A stretch of 64,000 nt of DNA from Candidatus Rhodoluna planktonica (GCF_001854225.1 NZ_CP015208.1:930001-994000); one strand, 5' to 3'. Positions 48,451-57,843 are shown, counted from the stretch's first letter. Translations and numbers: made by a program. Notes: a model not told the origin generated them from the sequence alone.

Positions 48451-48527
48451 CTGAGTTATCCACAGACAAGAAACTTCCGGGTTGTCCGCAGATCCGGGTT
48501 GTCCAGAGACCTGGGTGGTCCCGAGAA
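48451..48527. repeat. Four imperfect 17-bp repeats containing DnaA-box-like cores
   Basis: Repeats start at 48451, 48477, 48494 and 48511; the last three are in direct tandem. Their 9-bp cores are TTATCCACA (48456-48464, a perfect TTATNCACA box), TTGTCCGCA (48482-48490), TTGTCCAGA (48499-48507) and TGGTCCCGA (48516-48524). The second and third are one mismatch from the actinobacterial box TTGTCCACA. Confidence 0.6.
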
Positions 48528-48530
48528 AAG

Positions 48531-48560
48531 AAAAAGGTCCGATCGGAATCGGACCTTTTT
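48531..48560 (-). terminator. Terminator of initiator tRNA transcript
   Basis: A perfect 13-bp stem (AAAAAGGTCCGAT with ATCGGACCTTTTT, four-base loop) begins one base after the tRNA 3' CCA on the minus strand and ends in a T-run. Its symmetry means it can act in both directions. Confidence 0.9.
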
Positions 48561-48561
48561 A

Positions 48562-48638
48562 TGGTTGCGGGGGCAGGATTTGAACCTACGACCTCCGGGT
48601 TATGAGCCCGGCGAGCTACCGAACTGCTCCACCCCGCG
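48562..48638 (-). tRNA. Initiator tRNA-Met (CAT)
   Basis: 77-base cloverleaf with encoded CCA. The initiator hallmarks are present: a C1-A72 mismatch at the acceptor end (CGCGGGG against CCCCGCA) and three consecutive G-C pairs in the anticodon stem (GGGCTCATAACCC). T loop is TTCAAAT. Followed directly by a terminator. Confidence 0.97.
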
Positions 48639-48684
48639 GCGAAGTCTCGAGTATAGCACGGTTCGCAGGTTCATCTCCAGTCGG

Positions 48685-51567
48685 CTACCTTGAAGCAGCC
48701 AATGCATCCTCAATGGCTTTTTGCAGCTGCTCTTCAGCCTCGCCGTAGGCGGTCCAGTCTTGGTTAGCCAGCGCCTCTTGCTTAGCCACAATTGCTAAAC
48801 GCGCCCGCTCTAGCGCCGCCTTCAAGGCTGGGCTAACTTCAATTGGGCTCTCGCCAGCACCTGGATCGGTTGGTTCGGTCGGATCCGTTGGCTCGAGGCC
48901 GTCGCCGGCACTAGCTCCAGAGTCGCCGCCGAATAGAGAATCTAGAGCGGCATCAAGCGTGTCTTCGAAGGCAATCTTGTCACCGAAGGCGACCAATACC
49001 TTTTTGAGAAGCGGGAAGCTAGTTTCTCCAGTTGATTGGATGTAGACCGGCTGCACGTAAAGCAAGCCACCACCAACCGGCAGGGTTAGCAGGTTGCCCT
49101 TGAGCACCTTGGTTGATCCCTGGCTCAAGATGTTGAGCAAACGCGAAACCTCAGAGTCGGCATTGAAGGCGTTTTGGACCTGACCTGGACCCGGCACAAT
49201 GCTGTCCGATGGCAAGTTCAGCAATCGCAACTTTCCGTAGTTTGCCGAAACTTTGCCGGCCTGGTTTCCAGCATCACTGCTGGCTACCAAATAACCCTTC
49301 AGCACGTTTCTACTTGACTCCCCGGTAGAACGCGGGATGTAGGTGCTGTAAATCGAGAACTCTGGTGCAGTCGCCCCCGGAGTTTTCATGGTCAGGTAGT
49401 ACGGCGGCTGAAGTGCGTTCACCGCAGAAGCCGTGGTTGGGTCGTTCGGAGTCATCCAGGCGTCTTCTTGGGAGTAGAACGAACCCGGATCAGTCACGTG
49501 GTAGGCGCCCAAAATGGAACGCTGCAGCTTAAACAGATCTGCCGGATAGCGCACGTGAGCCATCAACTCGGCAGACATGTCTTTTACCGACTTCAAACTG
49601 CTCGGGAAGACTTTGCTCCAAGTTTTGAGAACCGGATCGGTGTCATCCCAGGCATAGAGCGTCACTTTGCCGTCGTAGGCATCGACGGTTGCCTTGACCG
49701 AGTTGCGGATGTAGTTGATGCTGCCGCGACTGAAGGTCTCTTGAGTGTTGCTGTCGGCAATTGCCGCAGCCAGATTGCTGGCTCGCGAATACGGATAGTT
49801 CGACGAAGTGGTGTAGCCATCGACTATCCAGAGCACTCGACCGTCTACGATAGCCGGATAGGCGTCGCTGTCGAGGGTGAGGTAAGGAGCCACGGCTGCT
49901 ACTCGTTCACGCGGAGTTCGGTCGTAAAGAATTTGCGACTGCGAGTTGATCGCGTCAGATAGCAGGATTTGCTCGCTTTGGAATTTCAACGCATAGGCCA
50001 AGCGAGCAAAAATGTTATCTAGTTTTGGACCACCATCGCCTTGGAAGGTGGTGTAGGTCTGGTTCGCTTCGCCCTCGCCAGCTGGATAATCAAGCTCACG
50101 AGGTTCAGCCGAAGCTGGTGCACCAACAATCGAGTAAGGTGGTGAGTTTTCACCAAAGTAGATTCTCGGTTCATAGTCCCCGAGTAGACCGTTCGATGGA
50201 ATACCCTGCTGCAAGAACACTGGCTGACCCTCAGTTGACCGCTGATTTCCGAAGGCGGCAACCACACCGTATCCGTGGGTGTAAACAATCACGTTGTTGT
50301 ACCAAGATTGGGAATCCCCCAAACCGGCCTGGTTTAGTTCTCGGGTGGCAATGACGGTGTCTTGAGTCTTGCCATCGATTGTGTAGCGGTCTACATCGAG
50401 GTGGGTCTGGAAGCTGTAGTACTGCTTGTACTGCTCTAACTGCTTGAACGAGGCTGAGACTAGCGCCGGGTCAATTAATCGAATGTTTGCAGTGGTTTGC
50501 GCGTCGGCTCGAAGTGCACCAGCTTCGGCATCCGTGGTTGCCGCGTATTCGATTACTTCAACTTTGTCGAGGCCGTAAGCCGCACGGGTTGCATCGATGT
50601 TGCGCTTGATAAATTCGGCCTCTAGGGTGCGCTCGTTTGGTACAACCTGAAAAGTTTGCACCACCCAAGGGTAAAGACCACCCAAAACAATGGATGAGAT
50701 AACCATCAATGCGGTTCCGAGAATTGGTAGTCGCCACTTGCCGATAACTGCGGCAAATAAAAACAGGATTGCGACGACAGCCGAGATTAGAGCCAAGATT
50801 TGGAAACCCGGGATAACAGCGTTTACGTCTTTGTAGGTGGCGCCGGTAAACAGCCCAGCACTTGATGTCATGGTCGCATACTGGTCGAGCCAAAGTGAAA
50901 CACCTTGAACTAGAAGGTAGAGAGCAGCCGTAACGGCGATTTGGATTCGAGCCGCCTTTGACACCCTGGTTTCACGGCCGTTGAAACGGATGTTGCCGTA
51001 AACCAGATGAATTGCTGCAGCGACCAGGGCTGCTATGAAAAGTGCTGCCGAAACGTAGCTGACCAAGCCGGCATAGAACGGCAAATCAAAAAGGTAAAAG
51101 CTAATGTCCAGGCCAAATTGGGGATCGGTCTGGCCCGTCTCGGTGCGGTTAAGCCAAGCCAAAGCGGTTGCCCACTCGCGCGATGCGGCCAAACCACCCA
51201 TGACTCCGAGCACTGCAGGCAAAGCCCACATGATGACCTTGCGCAATTGGTCTAGGGCCTGACGGTAGACCCCAAATGGGTCGCGCTCATCTGGGAACTT
51301 TAGATAAATTGGCCGGGTCTTGAAGGCAATAAAGAAGCTGCCCCAGACCATTGCTGCCATCAGAATTGCAGCTGATGCGAACAAACCTACTCGGGCGGCA
51401 ATCTCGGTGGTGAAGACCTCGTTGTAACCCAATTGGCTAAACCAAAGCAAGTCGGTGTATAGACCCGATGCGCCAAGCAGCGCTGCGCCGACCGCAACCA
51501 CTATCGAAATAGCGATTGAAGCTGGGCTTGGTTTTTTGAATACTGGCGGAGTTAGCGGGGTAGTCAT
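48685..51567 (-). CDS. UPF0182 family large membrane protein
   Basis: 960-aa protein of the UPF0182 (COG1615) family, widespread in Actinobacteria and of unknown function. About seven hydrophobic helices occupy the first 310 residues (starting SIAISIVVAVGAALLGASGLYTDLLWFSQLGY). A very large outer domain follows (about residues 320-870, including LNNILSQGS-like and YVQPVYIQ segments). A Pro/Thr/Asp/Glu-rich spacer (about residues 890-915) and a C-terminal helix (ALKAALERARLAIVAKQEAL) end it. Starts 18 bp after the PDZ-Lon-like protease gene, suggesting co-expression. Confidence 0.92.
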   Translation of the reverse strand: MTTPLTPPVFKKPSPASIAISIVVAVGAALLGASGLYTDLLWFSQLGYNEVFTTEIAARVGLFASAAILMAAMVWGSFFIAFKTRPIYLKFPDERDPFGVYRQALDQLRKVIMWALPAVLGVMGGLAASREWATALAWLNRTETGQTDPQFGLDISFYLFDLPFYAGLVSYVSAALFIAALVAAAIHLVYGNIRFNGRETRVSKAARIQIAVTAALYLLVQGVSLWLDQYATMTSSAGLFTGATYKDVNAVIPGFQILALISAVVAILFLFAAVIGKWRLPILGTALMVISSIVLGGLYPWVVQTFQVVPNERTLEAEFIKRNIDATRAAYGLDKVEVIEYAATTDAEAGALRADAQTTANIRLIDPALVSASFKQLEQYKQYYSFQTHLDVDRYTIDGKTQDTVIATRELNQAGLGDSQSWYNNVIVYTHGYGVVAAFGNQRSTEGQPVFLQQGIPSNGLLGDYEPRIYFGENSPPYSIVGAPASAEPRELDYPAGEGEANQTYTTFQGDGGPKLDNIFARLAYALKFQSEQILLSDAINSQSQILYDRTPRERVAAVAPYLTLDSDAYPAIVDGRVLWIVDGYTTSSNYPYSRASNLAAAIADSNTQETFSRGSINYIRNSVKATVDAYDGKVTLYAWDDTDPVLKTWSKVFPSSLKSVKDMSAELMAHVRYPADLFKLQRSILGAYHVTDPGSFYSQEDAWMTPNDPTTASAVNALQPPYYLTMKTPGATAPEFSIYSTYIPRSTGESSRNVLKGYLVASSDAGNQAGKVSANYGKLRLLNLPSDSIVPGPGQVQNAFNADSEVSRLLNILSQGSTKVLKGNLLTLPVGGGLLYVQPVYIQSTGETSFPLLKKVLVAFGDKIAFEDTLDAALDSLFGGDSGASAGDGLEPTDPTEPTDPGAGESPIEVSPALKAALERARLAIVAKQEALANQDWTAYGEAEEQLQKAIEDALAASR

Positions 51568-51585
51568 TTTGCTCGCTTTCAGGGC

Positions 51586-52662
51586 CTAGTTAGCCGAACA
51601 GGTTGGTAAGGAAGAGTAGTTTTGATTTTTTACTGCGGTGAGAGCGCTTAGCGAATCGTCTAACGATTCGACCGCAATTACGGTGAGGCCCTCAGGAACG
51701 TGACCGATAACCTCATCACAGTTGGATTTTGGGGCAAAAAACAGAGTGGCTCCTTCACGAACTGCAGAAAACATCTTTTGCTGAATTCCTCCGATTGGTC
51801 CAACCGCACCGGTGGGTGAAATTGTTCCGGTTCCAGCAATTATGTTTTTTGAGGTTAGGTCACCCGGAGTCAGTTTGTCGATGACAGCGAGTGCAAACAT
51901 AAGACCACCGGAGGGGCCACCAACATCAGCAAGTTCGAGCTTCACTTGAATCGGGAAGTCGTATTTGTAGCCAACAATGATGCCCAAGCGCCAGGCGCCG
52001 GTGTCGTCTTTGACCGGGGTGATTTCGTAATCGAACTGACTGCCGTTGCGCAGCACGGTCACCGTCAGCGGTTTCTGGCCATCGTATTTGGCAACCAATT
52101 CACGTAGTTGTTCAACGGTTGAAACTTTTACCGAATCGATCGCGACAACAAAATCTGAGGCGACCAGCTTTTTAGAGGCCGGTGATCCTGTATTTACCTG
52201 AGAAATGTAAACCCTCCCAGGAACTTCGTAACCCAACTCAAGCAACGCTGCCGCTATGGCATCCTGTTGAGAAATCTCCATTAGAGCAGTGCTCTCGGCT
52301 TCACTCTGCTCAACTGTCTGATTGGCTGGGAAAACCTGATCGATGGGAATCACCGACTGGCTTGGGTCTAGCCACGCCATACCGAGCTCGAGCCAACTTG
52401 GGGTGGCATTTCGGTTTCCGACAATGCTCACGGTCAAAAGGTGCAGTTCACCCTCGGTTGGATAAACTTTCGCCCCTTCGATGCTGATTACCGATTGGCC
52501 GTCGGTTTGAGCCAACAGGTCGAAAGTAGGACCTGGTCTTTCGATTACGTAAGGGGTCGGCAAAGCCACTAGGCCAAGCATCGAAACTGATGCCAGAGCG
52601 AGAAAACCAAGACCAAATCGGCGTCGAGTGCGCGGAACCGCTTCGGTTTCAAACAAACTCAT
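51586..52662 (-). CDS. PDZ and Lon-like (S16) serine protease, YlbL family
   Basis: 358-aa envelope protease. N-terminal membrane helix (about residues 17-37), a PDZ domain (about residues 140-215), then a Lon-type catalytic domain: Ser in GGPSGGLMFALAVIDKL (about residue 250) and Lys in GPIGGIQQKMFSA (about residue 290). The Ser-Lys dyad is intact. No ATPase domain, as in the YlbL/SdrC group. Start ATG 52662; divergent from the DUF2342 gene. Confidence 0.92.
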   Translation of the reverse strand: MSLFETEAVPRTRRRFGLGFLALASVSMLGLVALPTPYVIERPGPTFDLLAQTDGQSVISIEGAKVYPTEGELHLLTVSIVGNRNATPSWLELGMAWLDPSQSVIPIDQVFPANQTVEQSEAESTALMEISQQDAIAAALLELGYEVPGRVYISQVNTGSPASKKLVASDFVVAIDSVKVSTVEQLRELVAKYDGQKPLTVTVLRNGSQFDYEITPVKDDTGAWRLGIIVGYKYDFPIQVKLELADVGGPSGGLMFALAVIDKLTPGDLTSKNIIAGTGTISPTGAVGPIGGIQQKMFSAVREGATLFFAPKSNCDEVIGHVPEGLTVIAVESLDDSLSALTAVKNQNYSSLPTCSAN

Positions 52663-52812
52663 GGCACCTCATCCTTCGTTGAATTAAGCCTATTTGGCGA
52701 CATCAAAACTGCGAGGCGTGGGCCGCAAATCGCAGAACGCTCTAGGCGAACAAATCTGAAAGAACCCTGCATGCGCGCGCGCAAAATCAGATCGCCAGAT
52801 AGCGTTGACGTT

Positions 52813-54093
52813 ATGAAGCCCGAAGACTTCGAAGAATTTATCCGAAAATTCTTACCCGAGAACATCAACGCCGATGACTTGGCGGCCGCTGCAGGATTGC
52901 CCAAGGATCCTGAAAGTTTGCGCCTGCTCATCGAACAGATGCAAAGTGCCATGCGCGTGATGCCCAACAGCGATTCTGGTGTGAACTGGGATTTGGCTTT
53001 GTCGCAGGCAACCCAAATAGCTCGACAGGCAAATCTGCCAGTACCGGATGGGGTTCGGCGAGAGATAGAAGCCGCCCTTCAAATTGGGTCGCTTTGGCTT
53101 GGCGAGGCAACCTCGCTTAGCCAGGTGCACCATGACCCCAAACTTCTAAGCCGCGATCTGTGGGTCGCCGACGCGATTGGTCTATTCAAAGTCTTGGCTG
53201 GACCTGTTGCCGATCGAATGAGTTCGGCCTTGGCCGAAAACCTGCAGCAAAACGCACCTGAAGAGTTGGCTCAACTGCTCGGGGCAGCATCGGGCTTGCT
53301 GAAATCAGCCGGTGCCACCATTTTTGCCATGCAACTCGGTCAAGCCCTGGCCAAACTCTCAACCGAGGTGCTTGCCGGCGGTGATACCGGCCTGCCGATT
53401 TTGGACCGACCAGCTTTCATTCCGCAAAACCTGATGGCTTTTGTGGCCGAATCAGAATTACCGGCTGATCAGGTTTACATCTACCTGATCATTCGTGAAT
53501 TGGCGATTACCAGCCTGTTCCGGCAGAGTCGATGGCTGCGCGATCAGGTAACAAATCAGATTACTCGGTACGCAGCCGGAATCAGCATCGATAGTGGAGC
53601 CATCAACGAGCTGGCGGAAGACCTAGATTTAGAGAATCCAGAGGAGCTTAAGCGAGCCCTAGAATCGGGAGCTTTTATCGCTGAGCGCACCGATGAACAA
53701 AAGGAAGCACTGGAAGCCATCGAAACTGCGCTTGCCATGATTGAGGGCTGGGTTGAAGCGGTCACCACCGTAGCCACAGCACGATTGCCGAAGCAGTCGG
53801 CTATTGCCGAGGCTGTGCGCCGAAGAAGAGCGGTTGGCGGACCAGCTGAGCACACTTTTGCAGCCCTGGTTGGCTTAGAACTGAGGCCGCGAAAATTGCG
53901 TGAAGCAACCGCATTCTGGTTGACCATCACAGAAAAATTGGGCGCGAGCAAACGCGATTCAGTTTTTGAGCACCCTGATTTGCTTCCAACGGCTCAAGAA
54001 CTCGAAAATGTCGAAGATTTTATTGCCCGACTAGGCAGTAACGGCGATTCGATGGATGACGAACTTCGCAAACTTTTAGGCGAATCAAACTAG
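52813..54093 (+). CDS. DUF2342 family protein (annotated in relatives as zinc-dependent metalloprotease)
   Basis: 426 aa from ATG 52813 (MKPEDFEEFIRKFL); an upstream in-frame ATG at 52771 is possible. The family C-terminal core is clear: [47 protein letters not shown] and a HPDLLPTAQEL segment. Where relatives have a His-containing motif in the helix before RWLRD, this protein reads IIRELAITSLFRQSRWLRD; I find no HExxH anywhere, so catalysis is uncertain. Divergent from the PDZ-Lon protease and followed by an E1-like gene. Confidence 0.8.
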   Translation: MKPEDFEEFIRKFLPENINADDLAAAAGLPKDPESLRLLIEQMQSAMRVMPNSDSGVNWDLALSQATQIARQANLPVPDGVRREIEAALQIGSLWLGEATSLSQVHHDPKLLSRDLWVADAIGLFKVLAGPVADRMSSALAENLQQNAPEELAQLLGAASGLLKSAGATIFAMQLGQALAKLSTEVLAGGDTGLPILDRPAFIPQNLMAFVAESELPADQVYIYLIIRELAITSLFRQSRWLRDQVTNQITRYAAGISIDSGAINELAEDLDLENPEELKRALESGAFIAERTDEQKEALEAIETALAMIEGWVEAVTTVATARLPKQSAIAEAVRRRRAVGGPAEHTFAALVGLELRPRKLREATAFWLTITEKLGASKRDSVFEHPDLLPTAQELENVEDFIARLGSNGDSMDDELRKLLGESN

Positions 54094-54113
54094 CCGCTGC
54101 GGCGAATCAAACT
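54079..54113. repeat. 13-bp direct repeat at the DUF2342 gene end
   Basis: GGCGAATCAAACT occurs at 54079-54091 (last codons and stop region) and again at 54101-54113 in the short gap. Confidence 0.7.
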
Positions 54114-54166
54114 TTTAGCTGTGGAAAAGCCCGGCGAGGCTAAACGAAATTCGACACAATTTCGCC

Positions 54167-55186
54167 ATGGTGACAAGAATCAATCCCAGCCTTCCGGCGC
54201 TTTGGCGAGACCCAAAGAACATGCAAATTGGTTACGGCAAAAAGGCTGTCCAACTGGGCAACCTCAGCCTCTCGCAAGAGAAACTGGTAGCCGCTCTTTT
54301 TATTGGCGTAGCCGACAGCCAGTTTGATCTGATTGCTCAGCAAACCGGAAATTCAATTACCGAATCAACCGAACTTCTAACCGCTCTTGAAAAAACGCTA
54401 ATTCGAGACCGTGATCGAAATTTCCAACTCTCCCCCGAACTTGTCTCCAGCATGTTTGCCGAGATTAGCCGCGCAAACCTAGAACATAACCAATCTGGCA
54501 ACCAAATAGTTGCCATGCGCGCAACTCGAAAAATATTCATCAACGAACTAACTGCATCCGGCTTACTGGCGGCCCAAGCACTGGCAAGTTGCGGTATCGG
54601 TCAAATATTCACTGGCGATCGAGAATTAGTTTCAAAAGCAGACTTAGGGCCCTGCGGTTATCCTGCGCAGCTTCTTGGCAAACCGCGAATTACCGCCACG
54701 CGCGACCTGCTTAGCGCATCTCCCAATCAAACTCAGATTTCTTTCAACGCATCCGTTTCAGAAAATGTCGATGCCGCGCTGCTCTTGGGTCAAGAAATAG
54801 TTGATCCAAGCAGCTATCAAAATTTTCTCAGCAGCGATACCCCGCATGCGGCGCTAATTTTCAAACAGGATGGCCTGTGGTTTTCGGGACTGGTTAGACC
54901 CGGGCTAACCCCTTGCCTGAACTGTTATCTCTCGGCTCAACACGATGAAGATTCGGCTTTCCCCACCCTTGCCAGTCAGTTGGTCAACTCAAAATCTCGG
55001 CTTGACGACACCGCATCCAGGTTATTTGCAGCGGCAATAGCTACTCGACGACTGCTTCAATATCTCGACTCTGAAACCACCGGCGCCACGTTTGAGTTAG
55101 GGGCGTTGCAGTTCAACTATTCGACGCCCGAGATTGAAGCATTCGATTGGAAATTCGCCCATAATTGCACTTGCAATTTCAGCTAG
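54167..55186 (+). CDS. Degenerate E1/ThiF-like protein resembling TOMM cyclodehydratase partner
   Basis: 339 aa. The N terminus (INPSLPALWRDPKNMQIGYG) matches the pattern of actinobacterial 'cyclodehydratase/ThiF-like' proteins. A Rossmann-like stretch (about residues 130-160, ASGLLAAQALASCGIGQIFTGD) lacks the usual GxGGxG loop, so adenylation activity is doubtful. Two Cys pairs, TPCLNCYL (near residue 249) and NCTCNFS at the very C terminus, could hold a structural zinc as in E1 enzymes. No YcaO or precursor peptide gene is adjacent. Follows the DUF2342 gene by 73 bp. Confidence 0.68.
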   Translation: MVTRINPSLPALWRDPKNMQIGYGKKAVQLGNLSLSQEKLVAALFIGVADSQFDLIAQQTGNSITESTELLTALEKTLIRDRDRNFQLSPELVSSMFAEISRANLEHNQSGNQIVAMRATRKIFINELTASGLLAAQALASCGIGQIFTGDRELVSKADLGPCGYPAQLLGKPRITATRDLLSASPNQTQISFNASVSENVDAALLLGQEIVDPSSYQNFLSSDTPHAALIFKQDGLWFSGLVRPGLTPCLNCYLSAQHDEDSAFPTLASQLVNSKSRLDDTASRLFAAAIATRRLLQYLDSETTGATFELGALQFNYSTPEIEAFDWKFAHNCTCNFS

Positions 55187-56843
55187 TAATCAAACCTAAA
55201 AAGCGTGAGGGCTCACGCTGCCAGCCTTTTTGATTGTCGCGTTTTGACCAGGTGATCACCAGTTGCTGCATTGCTCGAGTGACAGCAACATAGAAAAGGC
55301 GCTGCTCCTCAAAAATTTCAGCTTCAGTTTTCGCGTAACTAATCGGAAGATAACCTTCAGTCACACCGACCACAAAAACACAGGGCCACTCGAGGCCTTT
55401 GGCCGCGTGAATTGTCGACAGCGTGACAGCGGCCCGCTGTGGTTCATCTGAGCTTCTCATCCGCTCATCCAACTCGATGGCTAGAGCCCCAAGGTCAGCT
55501 GTTTCAGGCAGCTCGTCAACAATGGTCAAGAGCCCGTTGAGGGCCTCCCATTTTTCTCGAGCAGCACCTTTAGTCTCAGGTGCCAGGGCTTGCCAACCCA
55601 GCGACCGAATGATGTTCGACACCGACTCGAAGACAGTTAGGGATGATCCGCTTAGGGCCTCGGCGCGTATAGCACGGATGGCGGCCTGGATCTCAGGCCG
55701 CTGAAAATACTTCTCGCCACCGCGAACCTGATAGCTAATTCCAGCGGAAATTAGAGCATTTTCAAAAGCTTCGGATTGCCCGTTGACTCGGTACAGTATT
55801 GCAATGTCGGCTGGAGAGGTTCCCTGCGCGAGCAACCCTTCAATACGGCTAACCACGTAGGCTGCTTCGTCTGAGACTGACTCGAACTCTTGAATCCTTG
55901 GTTTTGCCGAGCCAGTTTTGCTGGCAGATTCAAGCTCAAAACTATCTGAGGTGGCCAAGCGATTTGCCGTGGCAATAATTGATTCACTGCTGCGGTAGTT
56001 TTTGGTCAACTTGACCACCTGGGCACCCTCAAATCGATTACTGAAGGTTTGCAGAAAGCGACTTGATGCGCCGGTGAAAGTGTAGATGGTTTGATTTGGG
56101 TCGCCGACAACACAAATTTCATTGCGATTTCCGAGCCAGACGTCCAATAGTTCTTGCTGCAGCGGGCTAATGTCCTGATACTCATCCACGGTAAAAAAAC
56201 GATATTGAGCGTGAACGTGAGCCAGCGCTCTCGGCTCAGATTTCAACAAGCCGATAGTGAGCAACAACACATCTTCCCAATCGATCTGCTGCCTAGCTAT
56301 TTTTAGTTCTTCGTACTTAGTAATCAGTTCCAACAACTTTGTCGGAGACATTCCCGCTACCGAATTTTTGCGGCTTTTCGAGTAGTCACCCATGGCCGTG
56401 AGTGAGTATTTGAGCCACTCAATTTCGGCAGCTACGTCTCGCACCGATGCGGTATCGAGCTTCAGCTTCAAACTAGTGGCAGCCTCAATAATCAACTTAG
56501 ATTTCGACTCAATTACCTTTGGCGCCGCAGCACCGGTGAATTGTGGCCAAAAATACTCGAGCTGCGAGAGTGCCGCCGAGTGAAAAGTTTTAGCGCTAAC
56601 GCCGGAAACACCCAAAGCGCGCAGCCGAGTTCTGAGCTCAGCGGCCGCCTTGTTGGTGTAGGTCAAAGCCAAAACCCGATTGGGCGAAAATTGGCCGGTA
56701 GCTACCCCGTATGCGATTCGGTGAGTGATGGTGCGAGTTTTACCAGTACCTGCGCCCGCGATGATGCAGGTTGGGCCGGTGAGTAGCTGGGCGGCAAGGC
56801 GCTGCTGATCATCTAACTGGTCGAGAATCTGCTCCGGCGTCAC
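55179..56843 (-). CDS. UvrD/Rep-family ATP-dependent DNA helicase (UvrD2-like)
   Basis: Superfamily 1A 3'-5' helicase, 554 aa. Start taken at GTG 56843, which overlaps the nudC stop and has GAGGG upstream. Motifs in order: Q motif LDDQQRLAAQL, motif I AGAGTGKTRT, motif II VDEYQDISPLQ, motif III GDPNQTIYTFTGAS, motif IV region KNYRSSESI, motif V TIHAAKGLEW, motif VI VAVTRAMQQL. Shorter than mycobacterial UvrD2 (about 700 aa), without a visible HRDC domain. Overlaps the convergent E1-like gene by 8 bp. Confidence 0.93.
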   Translation of the reverse strand: MTPEQILDQLDDQQRLAAQLLTGPTCIIAGAGTGKTRTITHRIAYGVATGQFSPNRVLALTYTNKAAAELRTRLRALGVSGVSAKTFHSAALSQLEYFWPQFTGAAAPKVIESKSKLIIEAATSLKLKLDTASVRDVAAEIEWLKYSLTAMGDYSKSRKNSVAGMSPTKLLELITKYEELKIARQQIDWEDVLLLTIGLLKSEPRALAHVHAQYRFFTVDEYQDISPLQQELLDVWLGNRNEICVVGDPNQTIYTFTGASSRFLQTFSNRFEGAQVVKLTKNYRSSESIIATANRLATSDSFELESASKTGSAKPRIQEFESVSDEAAYVVSRIEGLLAQGTSPADIAILYRVNGQSEAFENALISAGISYQVRGGEKYFQRPEIQAAIRAIRAEALSGSSLTVFESVSNIIRSLGWQALAPETKGAAREKWEALNGLLTIVDELPETADLGALAIELDERMRSSDEPQRAAVTLSTIHAAKGLEWPCVFVVGVTEGYLPISYAKTEAEIFEEQRLFYVAVTRAMQQLVITWSKRDNQKGWQREPSRFLGLITS

Positions 56844-57793
56844 AATCCCTCGCGATCGGTGGCGCAAACTATCTCGGCACCGAACCAGTGTTCAATAATC
56901 GCCCTCGAGATAGAAAGTCGACTTGGCAAATACAGCCGGTCGGCTTCCGCTTCAATCTCGGCCCTCGAAAACCAGCGAAGTCTTTCGATTTCAATGCCAT
57001 CTGGAACCGCTTCAATGTCGGGATGATCTGGGTCTAAATCGGCAAAAAATCCGACCATCAGTGAGGCTGGAAATGGCCAGGCTTGACTACCAAGATATCT
57101 CGGGTTGGTAACCCGAACGCCGGCCTCTTCATACATTTCGCGAATTACAGCTGCCTGCAGAGATTCACCGGCCTCGACAAAACCAGCCAGGATAGACCAG
57201 CGGTTTTCTCCCCAACTGCCTTGCGAACCCAGCAAAATACGTTCTTGCTGATCTATAACACCAACAATGATTGCCGGATCAGTCCTGGGGAATATTTCCT
57301 GCCCATCAGCCAAACACTTGCGAGACCAGCCGGCTTTGATGATTTCGGTTGCCGACCCGCAACGTGGGCAAAACTGATGCGACTGATGCCAGTTGTTAAT
57401 GGCTAACGCCTGGGTATAAACGCCGGCATCAAGCGGGTTGAGTCCTGCGCCAGTCTTGCGCAAGCCATGCCATTCGAATTCATCAAGACCTAGTTCGGCC
57501 ACCAAGTCACGATTCAAAATTGCCAGCAAAATCGGCGCACCGTAGGAAACGTAATCTGTTTCAAGCTCACTTTTACCTAGGTAAATCAGATTTTCGTAAC
57601 TGGCGATTCTTTCGGCATCAAAATACACCAACTCCGGATTGCCATTGTGGACTCCGGTTGTCGGAACCTCGCCATTGAGCATCGGTAAAACACGCACGTT
57701 AGGTTGTAGCAAAATGTCGGAAACAGCAGAGACCGACTCGCGACTTAGGTAGTCACGATCGACGGCGTTTTGTGCCAAAGGCAATTTGAGCAT
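56840..57793 (-). CDS. nudC: NAD+ diphosphatase (NudC-type Nudix hydrolase)
   Basis: Hydrolyses NADH/NAD+ and can remove NAD caps from RNA; 317 aa. The zinc ribbon is FCPRCGSATEI (about residue 141) with a second Cys in SRKCLADG, fewer than the four of E. coli NudC. The Nudix box GFVEAGESLQAAVIREMYEEAGV is intact, followed by the NudC-type SQAWPFPASLMVGF. Overlaps the helicase gene by 4 bp, so they form one transcript. Confidence 0.93.
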   Translation of the reverse strand: MLKLPLAQNAVDRDYLSRESVSAVSDILLQPNVRVLPMLNGEVPTTGVHNGNPELVYFDAERIASYENLIYLGKSELETDYVSYGAPILLAILNRDLVAELGLDEFEWHGLRKTGAGLNPLDAGVYTQALAINNWHQSHQFCPRCGSATEIIKAGWSRKCLADGQEIFPRTDPAIIVGVIDQQERILLGSQGSWGENRWSILAGFVEAGESLQAAVIREMYEEAGVRVTNPRYLGSQAWPFPASLMVGFFADLDPDHPDIEAVPDGIEIERLRWFSRAEIEAEADRLYLPSRLSISRAIIEHWFGAEIVCATDREGL

Positions 57794-57826
57794 GCTGTCA
57801 CTTTCGCGTGGCGATTCAGCCTCTGA

Positions 57827-57843
57827 TTAGACGGTGCGTCTAA
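57827..57843. promoter_or_regulatory. Perfect inverted repeat in the nudC/phosphotransferase divergent gap
   Basis: TTAGACG-GTG-CGTCTAA, 7-bp arms with a 3-bp spacer, in the 60-bp gap between divergent genes. Its right end runs into TAACCT (57841-57846), a -10-like element placed 7 bases before the ATG at 57854. An operator covering a leaderless promoter is plausible. Confidence 0.45.

Noticed and set aside
48406-48693. Plus-strand reading frame across the repeat region and tRNA-Met
   Set aside because: It reads through a tRNA antisense strand, a terminator and a repeat array, and has no family-like sequence.
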